A DNA stretch of 19,862 nucleotides from JBDHZK01 sp039811865 (GCA_039811865.1 JBDHZK010000036.1:1-19862); one strand, 5' to 3'. Positions 9,447 through 16,973 are shown, counted from the stretch's first letter. The notes: generated by a model from the letters alone, not told the origin. A program made the numbers and translations.

Positions 9447-10592
9447 TCAGCCGGGATCGGGGACCAGCAGCGCCACGCTCTCGATGTGGTGGGTGTTCGG
9501 GAATAGGTCGAACGCCCGCACCCACTCGCAGCGATACCCGGACTCGCGTGCGTAGCCGAGATCGCGGGCCAGCGTCGCGGGGTCGCAGGCCACATAGGCG
9601 ACGGCCCGGGGACGTCTGCCCAGAACGTCCGCGATCACCGCGTGTCCCGCCCCACTCCGCGGCGGGTCGATGACGGCCAGGTCGAGCCGCGGGGGCAACC
9701 GACGCAGCGTCCGGGTCACATCCCCTGCGCGGAAGGTCGCCTCTGGGACGTTCGAGCGCGCCAGGGCAACCGCGGTGGCGTCACCCTCGATGCCGATCAC
9801 GCACGCCCCGGCCTCGACCAGTCCCGCTGCGAAGAGACCCACGCCGCAGTACAGATCGACGGCCACCTCGCCCGTTCGCGGGTCCAACGCGCCCAGGACG
9901 ACCTCGCTCAGCAGGCCGGCCGCGGCCGGATGGACCTGCCAGAAGCCGTCCAGGGCCACCCGAAACTCCCGCTCCCCCACTTTCCTGAGCAGTTCGTCCC
10001 GGCTTGGCACGACGGCTCCTTCAAAGCCCTGCACGAGCGTCACCTCGGCGCCGGGGGAGCCGGGCACGTTCGGCCGCTCCAAGCCGGAGACGGCCAACCG
10101 GCAGCCGGCTTGCGGCAATGCAACCACGCGGTGCGAACGATGGGCGCGTAGTCCCCAGACGCCCGCATCGTCGGCGAAATAGCGGACGCGGGTCCGCCAG
10201 CCGAAACCGTCGGCGCTACCGGGGACCGCCTCCACCTCGCCGTCCCACGCAATCCCCGCCAGCCGCGCCAACTGCTGCGCCAGCACCGCCGTCTTCCAGG
10301 TGCGCTGCGCCTGCGGGCTCGCGTGTTGCAGGTCGCATCCCCCGCAACCTGCGGGCCCGGCGATCTCGCACGTGGGACGGACTCGGTCGGGCGAAGCCTC
10401 GAGCACGGCTACGGCGTCGGCCCGCAGAAACCGCTTGGCGACGTCCGTCACGCTTGCTCGGACCCGCTCACCGGGCAGGGCGTGGCGCACGAAGACGACC
10501 TGGCCTTCCCAGCGTCCGACGCAGTGGCCACCGTGGGCCACCGCCTCGACGTCGAGGGGCCCGATCTCGTCGCCGACCTGAGGCGCCGGCAT
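9447..10592 (-). CDS. TrmA/RlmD-family SAM-dependent RNA (uracil-C5) methyltransferase
   Basis: The product is 381 residues. It should transfer a methyl group from SAM to C5 of a uridine, probably in 23S rRNA or tRNA; the exact target cannot be told. An N-terminal TRAM-like RNA-binding segment (about 5-60, HGGHCVGRWEGQVVFVRHALPGE in two parts) comes first. The four iron-sulfur cysteines follow the RlmD pattern: C75, C83, C86 and C164. The SAM motif DLYCGVGLFA starts at 246, IDPPRSG is near 309, and the catalytic cysteine is C336 in ACDPATLARD. It is shorter than E. coli RlmD (433 residues). I chose the ATG at 10592; a TTG at 10598 overlapping the permease stop is an alternative. The gene starts 2 bases after the KimA-like stop, so the two are probably co-transcribed and coupled. 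Confidence 0.93.
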   Translation of the reverse strand: MPAPQVGDEIGPLDVEAVAHGGHCVGRWEGQVVFVRHALPGERVRASVTDVAKRFLRADAVAVLEASPDRVRPTCEIAGPAGCGGCDLQHASPQAQRTWKTAVLAQQLARLAGIAWDGEVEAVPGSADGFGWRTRVRYFADDAGVWGLRAHRSHRVVALPQAGCRLAVSGLERPNVPGSPGAEVTLVQGFEGAVVPSRDELLRKVGEREFRVALDGFWQVHPAAAGLLSEVVLGALDPRTGEVAVDLYCGVGLFAAGLVEAGACVIGIEGDATAVALARSNVPEATFRAGDVTRTLRRLPPRLDLAVIDPPRSGAGHAVIADVLGRRPRAVAYVACDPATLARDLGYARESGYRCEWVRAFDLFPNTHHIESVALLVPDPG

Positions 10593-10594
10593 CG

Positions 10595-12643
10595 TCAACT
10601 CTTGGGTAGCCGCGACTCGGGCACGGGCGCCGGGCCGCGGACGATCCCGCTACCGCTGCGCCGCCACGCGGCCGCGTCGATCCGTTCGGCCCGCTCGATC
10701 GCGAGGTGGGACGAGCGCAGCAGGTAGGGCACGGAGGTCACCATCACACCGGGCATGAAGTGGAGCCGCGTCCGCAGCACCAGCCCCGTCTGGTTGTGCA
10801 GCAACTGTTCCCACCAATGGCCCACGACCACCTCTGGGATGAAGACGCACACCACATCCCGCGGACCCTCCGAACGCTGCTCCCGCACGTACTCCAAGAA
10901 CGGCCTGACGACCTCCCGATAGGGCGAGGCCAGCACGGTGAGCGGGACGTTGACCTCGGCCTCGTCCCAGGCCTTGAGCAACTCCTCGGTCTCCTGCTCG
11001 TCGGCGGCAACGGTGACGGCATTGATCGAGCTGGGCCGCGACGCCTTGGCGAAGTTGAGCGCTCGCAAAGTGGGCTTGGTCACGCCAGGCACGAAAACGA
11101 CGGCGCGCACGCGGCTGGGCAGCGTGTTCACGTCGCCGTCCGCCGGCGCCGTCTCCCGGGCAACTTTTTCGTAGTGCCCGCGAATGGAGCGCATCACGGC
11201 GAACACCACGGCCATGGCCGCGATCGCCATCCAGGCCCCGTAGATGAACTTGGCGGCCAGGACGATGGCCAGCACGATGCCGGTCATGGTCAGGCCGATC
11301 GCGTTGATCGCGCGGGAGCGCTGCATGTGCACTCGCACCTTCGGATCGGTCTCGGTCTTCAGGTGCCGCGTCCAGTGCCGCATCATCCCCAACTGGCTGA
11401 CCGTGAAGGAGACGAAGACTCCGACGACGTAGAGCTGGATCAGCGCCGTAACGCTGGCGTTGAACACCAGGACCAGGGTGATCGCGGCCGCGGCCAGGCT
11501 GAGGATGCCGTTGCTGTAGGCCAGTCGGTCGCCGCGCGTATACAGCGCCCGCGGCAGGTAGCCGTCCTTGGCCAGGATGGAACCCAGGACGGGGAATCCG
11601 TTGAACGCCGTGTTGGCCGCGAGGAACAAGATCACGAAGGTGGCGATGATGATGAAGTAGAAGGCTGGCGGGAAGTCTCCGAACACCGTGCCGGCCAACT
11701 GGCCCATCACGGTGTCCGCCTCGGCCTGGACCGGGTGCCCGTTCTCGGTGAAGTGGCTGCCCCCGTGCGGGTCGGTCAGCTTCAGGCCGGTCAGATTCGA
11801 CAACAAGATGATCCCGGCGAGCATCGTGACCGCGATCCCGCCGAGCATCCCCAGCGTCGTGGCCGCGTTCTTGCTCTTGGGCTTCTTGAAAGCCGGGACG
11901 CCGTTGGAGATGGCCTCGACTCCGGTCAGGGCGGCACAGCCCGACGAGAACGACCGGGCGAGCAACGCGACCATGGCGAAGCCGGACAGGCTCATGTAAT
12001 AGGGGTCGCCGACGACCTCGTAGGTTGCCGTCGGAGCCTGCAGGTGCTGGCCCAGCACGAGGATGCGGAACAGCCCGAAGCCCGTCATGATCAGCACGCC
12101 GAACATGAAGCAGTAGGTGGGAATCGCGAACAGCGTCCCCGACTCGCGGACGCCGCGCAGGTTCATCGCCATCAGCAAGAAGATGCAGACCGCGGCGATC
12201 GGCCCCTCCCAGCCATTGATCATCGGCAGCATGGACTTGGCGTTCTGCACCCCGGACGAGACCGAAACGGCCACCGTGAGGACGTAGTCGACCATCAGCG
12301 CGCTGGCCACGGTCAGACCGGCGTTCGGACCCAAGTTGACCGTCGCCACCTCATAGTCGCCGCCGCCGGAGGGGTACGCGTGCACCGTCTGCCGGTAGGA
12401 CGCCACCACGACCAGCATCACCACGGCCACGGCCAACCCGACCTGCCACGAAAACGCGAAGCCCGCCATGCCCGCCAGCGAAAGAGTGAGCAAGATCTCG
12501 TCCGGCGCGTAGGCAACCGAACTCAAAGCGTCGGACGCGAAGATCGGCAACGCGATCCGCTTGGGCAACAACGTCTCGCCGAGTTGGTGGCTCGCCAGCT
12601 TTCGTCCCACCAGGACACGCTTGACGACATCGGACAGGCTCAC
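10595..12643 (-). CDS. KimA-type APC-superfamily potassium importer
   Basis: The product is 682 residues: a 12-helix APC-fold transporter followed by a cytosolic C-terminal domain of about 180 residues. It resembles Bacillus subtilis KimA (YdaO), a high-affinity K+ importer inhibited by c-di-AMP. Residues I recall as K+-site positions in KimA are kept with a 2-residue offset: D38 and Y45 in SDALSSVAY, and Y120, T123 and S127 in DYVLTVAVS. Also conserved are ALTGVEAISNGVPAFK, AANTAFNGFP and the C-terminal LLHNQTGLVLRTRL. These proteins are often annotated only as APC or amino-acid permease, which remains the alternative. The GTG at 12643 gives the expected short N-terminus; TAGAGT ends 7 bases upstream, so the message may be leaderless. 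Divergent from two TrkA-type genes, which supports a potassium role. Confidence 0.88.
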   Translation of the reverse strand: MSLSDVVKRVLVGRKLASHQLGETLLPKRIALPIFASDALSSVAYAPDEILLTLSLAGMAGFAFSWQVGLAVAVVMLVVVASYRQTVHAYPSGGGDYEVATVNLGPNAGLTVASALMVDYVLTVAVSVSSGVQNAKSMLPMINGWEGPIAAVCIFLLMAMNLRGVRESGTLFAIPTYCFMFGVLIMTGFGLFRILVLGQHLQAPTATYEVVGDPYYMSLSGFAMVALLARSFSSGCAALTGVEAISNGVPAFKKPKSKNAATTLGMLGGIAVTMLAGIILLSNLTGLKLTDPHGGSHFTENGHPVQAEADTVMGQLAGTVFGDFPPAFYFIIIATFVILFLAANTAFNGFPVLGSILAKDGYLPRALYTRGDRLAYSNGILSLAAAAITLVLVFNASVTALIQLYVVGVFVSFTVSQLGMMRHWTRHLKTETDPKVRVHMQRSRAINAIGLTMTGIVLAIVLAAKFIYGAWMAIAAMAVVFAVMRSIRGHYEKVARETAPADGDVNTLPSRVRAVVFVPGVTKPTLRALNFAKASRPSSINAVTVAADEQETEELLKAWDEAEVNVPLTVLASPYREVVRPFLEYVREQRSEGPRDVVCVFIPEVVVGHWWEQLLHNQTGLVLRTRLHFMPGVMVTSVPYLLRSSHLAIERAERIDAAAWRRSGSGIVRGPAPVPESRLPKS

Positions 12644-12656
12644 GCAGCGGACTCTA
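12644..12656 (-). promoter_or_regulatory. Candidate leaderless -10 of the KimA-like gene
   Basis: TAGAGT on the minus strand (12651-12656) ends 7 bases before the GTG. No Shine-Dalgarno and no clear -35 are seen. The 142-base divergent gap (12644-12785) is too short, and shows no recognisable pattern, for a ydaO-type c-di-AMP riboswitch. A TAGCGT on the plus strand within it could serve the TrkA-type gene. Confidence 0.35.
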
Positions 12657-12785
12657 TTCCCAACCCGCCGCAAACGAACCCATCCGTAAAGCAGTGGCTT
12701 AGGTAGCCGAGCCTGGAATCTCGTGCGCGCGAGCCGATGCGATAGCGTCGGCGCGAGGAGTTGTTCCGGTTTCGAAAGGCACAGC

Positions 12786-13448
12786 GTGCACATCGTGATC
12801 ATGGGGTGCGGCCGCGTCGGCTCCAGCCTGGCGCGCGCCCTGGACCGTCGCGGCCACTCGGTGGCGATCATCGACATTTTGCCCGACGCGTTTCGCCGTC
12901 TCGGGCCGACGTTCCAGGGAAAGACCGTGCAGGGCGTCGGTTTCGACCGGGACGTCTTGGAGCGGGCCGGCATCCGCGAAGCCGATGGGTTCGCTGCCGT
13001 TTCGTCCGGCGACAACTCCAACATCCTCGCGGCGCGGGTGGTGCGGGAAACCTTCGAGGTCCACAACGTCGTCGCCCGGATCTACGACCAGGGTCGCGCC
13101 GAGGTCTACGAGCGGCTGGGGATTCCGTCCGTGGCGACCGTCCGCTGGGCGGCCGACCAGGTGCTGCGTCGGCTGCTCCCGGCCGGCTCCGAGCCGCAAT
13201 GGCGCGATCCGAGCGCGAGCGTCCGGCTGGTCGAGGTCCAGTTCGACCCGGCCTGGGTGGGTAGGACGATCGGTGACATCGCCGAGGCGGTGCGCACGCC
13301 CATTCCTTTCCTGACCAGGTTCGGGACGGGCATCGTGCCGACGGCCAAGACCGTCCTCCAAGACGGCGACCTGATGTACGCGGCCATCGAGAACGAGCGC
13401 GTCAGCGACCTGGAGACAACCCTGGGCAACCCGCCCGCCAAGCACTGA
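12786..13448 (+). CDS. TrkA-family RCK (KTN) potassium-channel regulatory protein, CeoB-like
   Basis: The product is 220 residues: an N-terminal Rossmann RCK domain (about 1-135) plus a C-terminal RCK_C domain. The nucleotide-binding motif is GCGRVG, with the acidic residue ending strand 2 in VAIID, followed by GVGFDRDVLERAGI and SSGDNSNILAARVV. Proteins of this kind bind NAD(H), ATP or c-di-AMP and gate K+ transporters from the cytoplasm. No TrkH/TrkG/KtrB membrane subunit lies in the window; the nearest K+ transporter is the divergent KimA-like permease. I chose the GTG at 12786 because GAAAGG lies 6 bases upstream and the protein then starts directly at the first Rossmann strand. An upstream GTG at 12723 would add a non-homologous tail. 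It leads an operon with the second TrkA-type gene. Confidence 0.93.
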   Translation: MHIVIMGCGRVGSSLARALDRRGHSVAIIDILPDAFRRLGPTFQGKTVQGVGFDRDVLERAGIREADGFAAVSSGDNSNILAARVVRETFEVHNVVARIYDQGRAEVYERLGIPSVATVRWAADQVLRRLLPAGSEPQWRDPSASVRLVEVQFDPAWVGRTIGDIAEAVRTPIPFLTRFGTGIVPTAKTVLQDGDLMYAAIENERVSDLETTLGNPPAKH

Positions 13449-13463
13449 GCGCAGGGAGAACCG

Positions 13464-14141
13464 ATGCGTGTAGCCATCGCCGGGGCCGGCAACGTGGGCC
13501 GCTCCATCGCCCGGGAGTTGATCGCCAACGGGCATCAGGTGCTGCTGATCGACAAGGACCCGAACTCCATTCGGCCGCAGTCGGTGCCGGAGGCCGAATG
13601 GCTGCTGGCGGACGCCTGCGAGCTCTCCTCGCTGGAGGAGGCCGGCCTCGACACGGTCGACGTGGCCATCGCCGCCAGCGGCGACGACAAGGTGAACCTC
13701 GTCCATTCGCTGCTTGCCAAGACGGAGTTCGGCGTCCCCAGGACGGTCGCGCGCGTCAATCACCCGGCCAACGAATGGATGTTCGATGACCTGTGGGGCG
13801 TCGACGTGGCGGTCTCGACCCCGCGGCTGATGTGCGCGCTGGTCGAGGAGGCCGTGACGGTCGGCGACCTGGTGCGCCTGTTCAGCTTCCGCGGCGGCCA
13901 CGCCAACCTCGTCGAGATGACCCTCCCCCACGAGAGCCCCATCGTCGGCCGACGCGTGGCCGAGCTTCAACTGCCCGGGGACGCCGTCCTGGTGGCGATC
14001 ATCCGCGACGGCGCGGCGCGCCCACCGGACCGCGACGGGGCCTTGGAAGGCGCCGACGAGTTGCTGTTCGTGACCGACCCGGGCCATGAGGCCGACCTGG
14101 CCCAGTACCTGGCGCCCAGGGTGTCCAGACGGGCGGAGTAG
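13464..14141 (+). CDS. TrkA-family RCK (KTN) protein, CeoC-like
   Basis: The product is 225 residues with the same RCK_N plus RCK_C layout as the preceding gene. It has GAGNVGRSIARELIANGH, LLIDKD at the end of strand 2, LLADACELSSLEEAGL, and AASGDDKVNLVHSLLAK. The C-terminal domain begins near SFRGGHANLVEMTLPHESPI and ends in ELLFVTDPGHEADLAQYL. The start ATG lies 15 bases after the previous stop and is preceded by AGGGAGA. The tandem pair matches ceoB/ceoC of M. tuberculosis. Two RCK proteins side by side could form a hetero-oligomeric ring; that is inference. The gene ends 8 bases from the convergent OB-fold gene. Confidence 0.93.
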   Translation: MRVAIAGAGNVGRSIARELIANGHQVLLIDKDPNSIRPQSVPEAEWLLADACELSSLEEAGLDTVDVAIAASGDDKVNLVHSLLAKTEFGVPRTVARVNHPANEWMFDDLWGVDVAVSTPRLMCALVEEAVTVGDLVRLFSFRGGHANLVEMTLPHESPIVGRRVAELQLPGDAVLVAIIRDGAARPPDRDGALEGADELLFVTDPGHEADLAQYLAPRVSRRAE

Positions 14142-14149
14142 CGGCCCGC

Positions 14150-14533
14150 TCAGCCCACCGGAATCAGCTCGTACTTCGGGTTGAACAGGCGGCGCCGCCC
14201 GTCCACGCACGAGATCCGGCCCTGGACGCGAAGCTGTCGGCCGGCCATCACGCCCGGGATGGAGCGCCGCCCCATCCAGACCAGGCTGACCGAGCCGGAG
14301 CCGTCGTGAAGTTCAACTTCCAGCCACGGCATGCCGGTGCGCGGGTTGAGGGTGACGGACGCGACCGTCCCCCGCAGCGTGACCAACTCCCGGTCGGCGC
14401 ACACCGAGATCGGCGTGGCGCCCTCTTCGCGCACCACCTGCTGGCGGCTGTCCGACTCGATCTGGTCGGTCGAGGAGGTCAGCTTCCGCCACAGCCTCGA
14501 CAGCCCCTTGCCTGGCGAGGACTCGCCGCTCAC
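14150..14533 (-). CDS. OB-fold nucleic-acid-binding protein (Rv2694c-like)
   Basis: The product is 127 residues. A short basic N-terminus (GKGLSRLWRKLTSS) is followed by an OB-fold from about residue 45: LVTLRGTVASVTLNP, WLEVELHDGSGSVSLVWMG, IPGVMAGRQLRVQGRI, ending in RRLFNPKYELIPVG. These strands resemble the tRNA/ssDNA-type anticodon-binding fold seen in RecG and aspartyl-tRNA synthetase. Substrate and role are not known to me. The start is GTG at 14533, whose GTGA overlaps the stop of the DUF3710 gene by 3 bases, a typical translational-coupling arrangement. Length and position match the short OB-fold gene between ceoC and the DUF3710 gene in mycobacteria. Confidence 0.88.
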   Translation of the reverse strand: MSGESSPGKGLSRLWRKLTSSTDQIESDSRQQVVREEGATPISVCADRELVTLRGTVASVTLNPRTGMPWLEVELHDGSGSVSLVWMGRRSIPGVMAGRQLRVQGRISCVDGRRRLFNPKYELIPVG

Positions 14534-15540
14534 GCCTGGCCCTCGGCTCCGACCAGATCCGTCGGCATCGTCATCGGGATGACGTCGCCCGGGGCCACCG
14601 CCTCGGCGCCCCGCCGGACCACGATGTTGCGGAAGAAATCGAGGACGTCGGAGTCGGCGTCCTCGCCTCGATCGGTCGCGGCGGCGGCACCCATGACCAC
14701 ACCTCGAAGCAGCCAACCCGGGCCCTCGACCAACCAGATGCGCTGCTCTTGGAGCATGGGCGCCGCGCCCTCGCTCGGCGGGGGCAACACCACGCGCCGG
14801 AACACCTCTTCGCCGAAGGGGCCGTCATGCAGTTCGGCCTGCGCTTCGGCCTCGGCCGACACCCGGACCAGTTCCTCGGCCACCTCGGCGGCGAACCCGC
14901 CGCTTCGCGGCGCTCCGAACAGCGCCAGTTCGATGGCGGACTCGCCGTCGATGACGGCGGCCGCCATGATCTGCGAGGACGCTTGGTCGACGTTGAGGTG
15001 CACTTCCATGCCCTCGAACGGGGTCAGGATCAGCGAGCCGAAGTCCAGCCGATCGACGTCGTCGGCTTCCAGATCGACCTCATCGATGTCGAACGGGCCG
15101 TCCTCACGCCAATCGACGGGCTCGGCGTCCTCGTCCTCGTCGTCGTCGGCATCGTCGTCGTCACCCGCTGCGGCGTCGTCATCGTCGTCGGGACCGAACT
15201 GCGAATCGTCCTCGGAGTCACCCTCAGTACCCACCTCGGAATCGAAGTCGGCCACCTCGTCAACGATGTCGACCTGCTCGGCAGTGTCGTCGCCGGAGGC
15301 ATCCTCGGGGCTCGGCGGCGACGCCGGTTCCGACCCCGACTCCGAGTCGTCGGCCACCTCCGGTTGATCCTCGCCGACCGAGGTGCCCGTGTCGTCGCGA
15401 TCGTCGGCGCGGTCGGCCGACCCGGCCGCGTCCGGTTCGTCGGACCCGACGGCACGCGCCGGTGCGGAGGTCTCGTCGCGCGGCGCCGAATCGGGCACTG
15501 CACGGCGGGGCTGCGACTTGCGCCCAAAACCAAAGATCAC
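14530..15540 (-). CDS. DUF3710 protein with an unusually long acidic N-terminal extension
   Basis: The product is 336 residues, longer than the roughly 220-260 I associate with DUF3710. It starts MIFGFGRKSQ, then has a disordered acidic region (about 33-142) rich in Asp, Glu and Ser with a near-continuous Asp/Glu run at 117-140. The conserved domain starts near 146 with GPFDIDEVDLEADDVDRLDFGSLILTPFEGMEVHL (in consecutive parts) and includes IELALFGAPRSGGFAAEV, WLVEGPGWLLRGVVMG and the C-terminal DVIPMTMP. Function is unknown. The GTG start is backed by AAGGAG that overlaps the dut stop codon 9 bases upstream, so dut and this gene are translated from one message. It also overlaps the OB-fold start. 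Confidence 0.9.
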   Translation of the reverse strand: MIFGFGRKSQPRRAVPDSAPRDETSAPARAVGSDEPDAAGSADRADDRDDTGTSVGEDQPEVADDSESGSEPASPPSPEDASGDDTAEQVDIVDEVADFDSEVGTEGDSEDDSQFGPDDDDDAAAGDDDDADDDEDEDAEPVDWREDGPFDIDEVDLEADDVDRLDFGSLILTPFEGMEVHLNVDQASSQIMAAAVIDGESAIELALFGAPRSGGFAAEVAEELVRVSAEAEAQAELHDGPFGEEVFRRVVLPPPSEGAAPMLQEQRIWLVEGPGWLLRGVVMGAAAATDRGEDADSDVLDFFRNIVVRRGAEAVAPGDVIPMTMPTDLVGAEGQA

Positions 15541-15549
15541 TGCAACTCC

Positions 15550-16038
15550 TTAGTGTCTTGCCGAGTCTGTCATGTCTGTTCGCCAGGCCGTCACGCCGCC
15601 AGTGGATCCATGTCCGCCCTCGCCCCGAACCGACGCGGGCAGGTCGGCGGCGGCGACGAACGTCGCCCGGACGACGGGCTGGACGACCAACTGGGCGATC
15701 CGATCGCCGCGCCGAAGGACGATCGTGGCGCTTCGATCGGTGTTGAGCAGGCACACGCGGATTTCGCCGCGATAGCCGGCGTCGACCGTCCCCGGCGCGT
15801 TCACGATCGTCAGCCCGGTGCGCGCGGCCAGCCCCGACCTGGGGTGGACGAACCCGGCGTAGCCGTCCGGGAGAGCGAGCGAAATCCCCGTCGTCACGAG
15901 GCGACGCTCGCCCGGTTCGAGGGTGCAGTCCTCGGCGATGGACAGGTCGGCACCGGCGTCCGAGGGATGTGCGTAGGCGGGGAGGCCGATGTCCGGATCG
16001 ACCCGGACGACCGGGATGACGACCTGCGGCGGCTGCAC
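15550..16038 (-). CDS. dut: Deoxyuridine 5'-triphosphate nucleotidohydrolase (dUTPase)
   Basis: This homotrimeric cytoplasmic enzyme hydrolyses dUTP to dUMP and pyrophosphate, limiting uracil incorporation into DNA and supplying dUMP for dTMP synthesis. The product is 162 residues. All five family motifs are present in order: SDAGADLSIAED (motif 1), HPRSGLA (2), NAPGTVDAGYRGEI (3, with the catalytic Asp and the Tyr that selects deoxyribose), RGDRIAQLVV (4) and RGEGGHGSTGG (5). Motif 5 has His where many enzymes have Phe, as in mycobacterial dUTPases. GTG at 16038 is chosen because it lies 4 bases after the DUF3093 stop; no strong Shine-Dalgarno is present, suggesting coupling. The tail after motif 5 (about 15 residues) is longer than minimal. 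Confidence 0.97.
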   Translation of the reverse strand: MQPPQVVIPVVRVDPDIGLPAYAHPSDAGADLSIAEDCTLEPGERRLVTTGISLALPDGYAGFVHPRSGLAARTGLTIVNAPGTVDAGYRGEIRVCLLNTDRSATIVLRRGDRIAQLVVQPVVRATFVAAADLPASVRGEGGHGSTGGVTAWRTDMTDSARH

Positions 16039-16042
16039 CGGC

Positions 16043-16504
16043 TCAGTGTACGCGGTCGCAGCCGCCGGGCAGCGCCGCGATAGCCCGCGCCAAGGCTCGC
16101 GGCCGTCGCGACGAAACTAGCCAATAGGGGTGCGGGTCGCCTGGATCGTTCAGAGTCACCTCGACGGACTCGGTCAGGTACGGCCGGGTGACCAGCAGCG
16201 CCTGGGCGTCGGCGTCGAGATTCAACCGGCGAGCCGTTTCGTGAGCGTCGAGGGCGCGTGCCCGCTCGATGTATTGCCCATCGATTCGGAACGGACCCAC
16301 CCGCAAGTCGGTGTCCGAGACCCGGATGCGGGTCCGCGAGAACCACAACAATCCGCCCACGACCACCGCCGTCCCAAGAGCCGAAACAGCCACGCCGGCC
16401 AGCGGCGGCAGGTACGCGGCCAACGCCACCACGAACGTCAGACCGAAGGCCGCCCCGATGATCCAGTAGGACACCGGCACGTAGAGAGTCTCGCGATAGC
16501 GCAC
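16043..16504 (-). CDS. DUF3093 membrane protein
   Basis: The product is 153 residues. Two adjacent N-terminal transmembrane helices (about 9-32 and 35-54; YWIIGAAFGLTFVVALAAYL and AGVAVSALGTAVVVGGLLWF) are followed by a soluble, presumably cytoplasmic domain. That domain starts with RTRIRVSDTDLRVG and includes LLVTRPYLTESVEVTLNDP and YWLVSSRRPRALARAIAA, matching the DUF3093 pattern of a YdbT/PH-like strand-rich tail. Function is unknown. GTG at 16504 has no Shine-Dalgarno, but TAGGTT ends 6 bases upstream, suggesting a leaderless message. It is the first gene of the operon with dut, DUF3710 and the OB-fold gene; in M. tuberculosis I recall the DUF3093 gene on the opposite strand from dut. Confidence 0.88.
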   Translation of the reverse strand: MRYRETLYVPVSYWIIGAAFGLTFVVALAAYLPPLAGVAVSALGTAVVVGGLLWFSRTRIRVSDTDLRVGPFRIDGQYIERARALDAHETARRLNLDADAQALLVTRPYLTESVEVTLNDPGDPHPYWLVSSRRPRALARAIAALPGGCDRVH

Positions 16505-16534
16505 GGTGAGAACCTATCCGGGTCGCCGGCGACC
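16505..16534 (-). promoter_or_regulatory. Candidate leaderless promoter of the DUF3093-dut operon with a 14-bp palindrome
   Basis: TAGGTT on the minus strand (16511-16516) ends 6 bases before the GTG. Just upstream, GGTCGCCGGCGACC (16521-16534) is a perfect 14-bp palindrome sitting between the -10 and the place of a -35. It may be an operator, or chance in GC-rich DNA. Confidence 0.4.
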
Positions 16535-16571
16535 GCGTCGCGTTCCACGAACCCGCCTCGGTGCCGGTGTC

Positions 16572-16577
16572 TAGGAT
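16572..16577 (+). promoter_or_regulatory. -10 hexamer of the DUF4235 gene
   Basis: TAGGAT is a good actinobacterial -10. It lies 34 bases before the DUF4235 ATG, leaving a leader of roughly 25-30 bases that contains AGGAGG. No clear -35 is found 16-18 bases upstream. Confidence 0.4.
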
Positions 16578-16611
16578 GGCGGCAGACTCGCCAACGACGC
16601 CAGGAGGCATC

Positions 16612-16905
16612 ATGAGCGCCACCGAAAAGATCTTGTGGAAGGTGTATGCGGGGGTGCTGGGGGCGGTTTCGACCCTGGTGGCCCAAAAGCTGGTCCACGG
16701 CGCCTGGAAGTTCGCGACCGGAGACGAACCCCCCGAGCCGAACGACCCGAACACTCCGATCATCGAGGCCGTGATCTGGGCGCTGGCCAGCGGCGTCGGC
16801 GTCGGCGTAGTGCAGTTGCTGACCAACCGCTTCGCGGCCCGGCGCTTCGCGACCGACTTCGGCACTCCCGCGCCCTCGCTCGGCGGGGTCAAGCGGCACG
16901 GCTGA
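16612..16905 (+). CDS. DUF4235 small membrane protein
   Basis: The product is 97 residues. It has two hydrophobic helices, WKVYAGVLGAVSTLVAQKL (about 8-26) and IIEAVIWALASGVGVGVVQLL (just under 20 residues of core, about 47-67), joined by an acidic, Pro- and Asn-rich loop (EPPEPNDPNTP). The tail is basic (NRFAARRFATDFG). This is the standard DUF4235 layout, including WK.Y at the start and the GAWKFATGDEPPEPNDP linker. Function is unknown. The ATG at 16612 is fixed by AGGAGG four bases upstream; a GTG at 16561 in the same frame would add a non-homologous leader. It converges on the DUF4193 gene with a shared terminator. Confidence 0.9.
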   Translation: MSATEKILWKVYAGVLGAVSTLVAQKLVHGAWKFATGDEPPEPNDPNTPIIEAVIWALASGVGVGVVQLLTNRFAARRFATDFGTPAPSLGGVKRHG

Positions 16906-16949
16906 CCACCGCCACCGGGCCGGCTGTGCAGACCCGGCCGAAAAGGCGA

Positions 16950-16973
16950 GACCCCCGGCCGCGGCCGGGGGTC
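16950..16973. terminator. Bidirectional terminator between the DUF4235 and DUF4193 genes
   Basis: A perfect 24-bp palindrome, arms GACCCCCGGCCG and CGGCCGGGGGTC with no unpaired centre, lies between two convergent genes. On the minus strand it is followed within a few bases by CTTTT, and on the plus strand by a weak T-rich patch (ATTTCTTC). Convergent placement and strength fit a shared intrinsic terminator. Confidence 0.75.

Noticed and set aside
10706..12706. 666-codon plus-strand open frame opposite the KimA-like gene
   Set aside because: Antisense shadow of a gene with strong family motifs; His/Asp/Gln-rich with no domain.
12644..12785. ydaO (c-di-AMP) riboswitch before the KimA-like gene
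   Set aside because: Expected by analogy with B. subtilis, but the gap is short, a -10 sits right at the start codon, and no ydaO-like conserved segments are seen.
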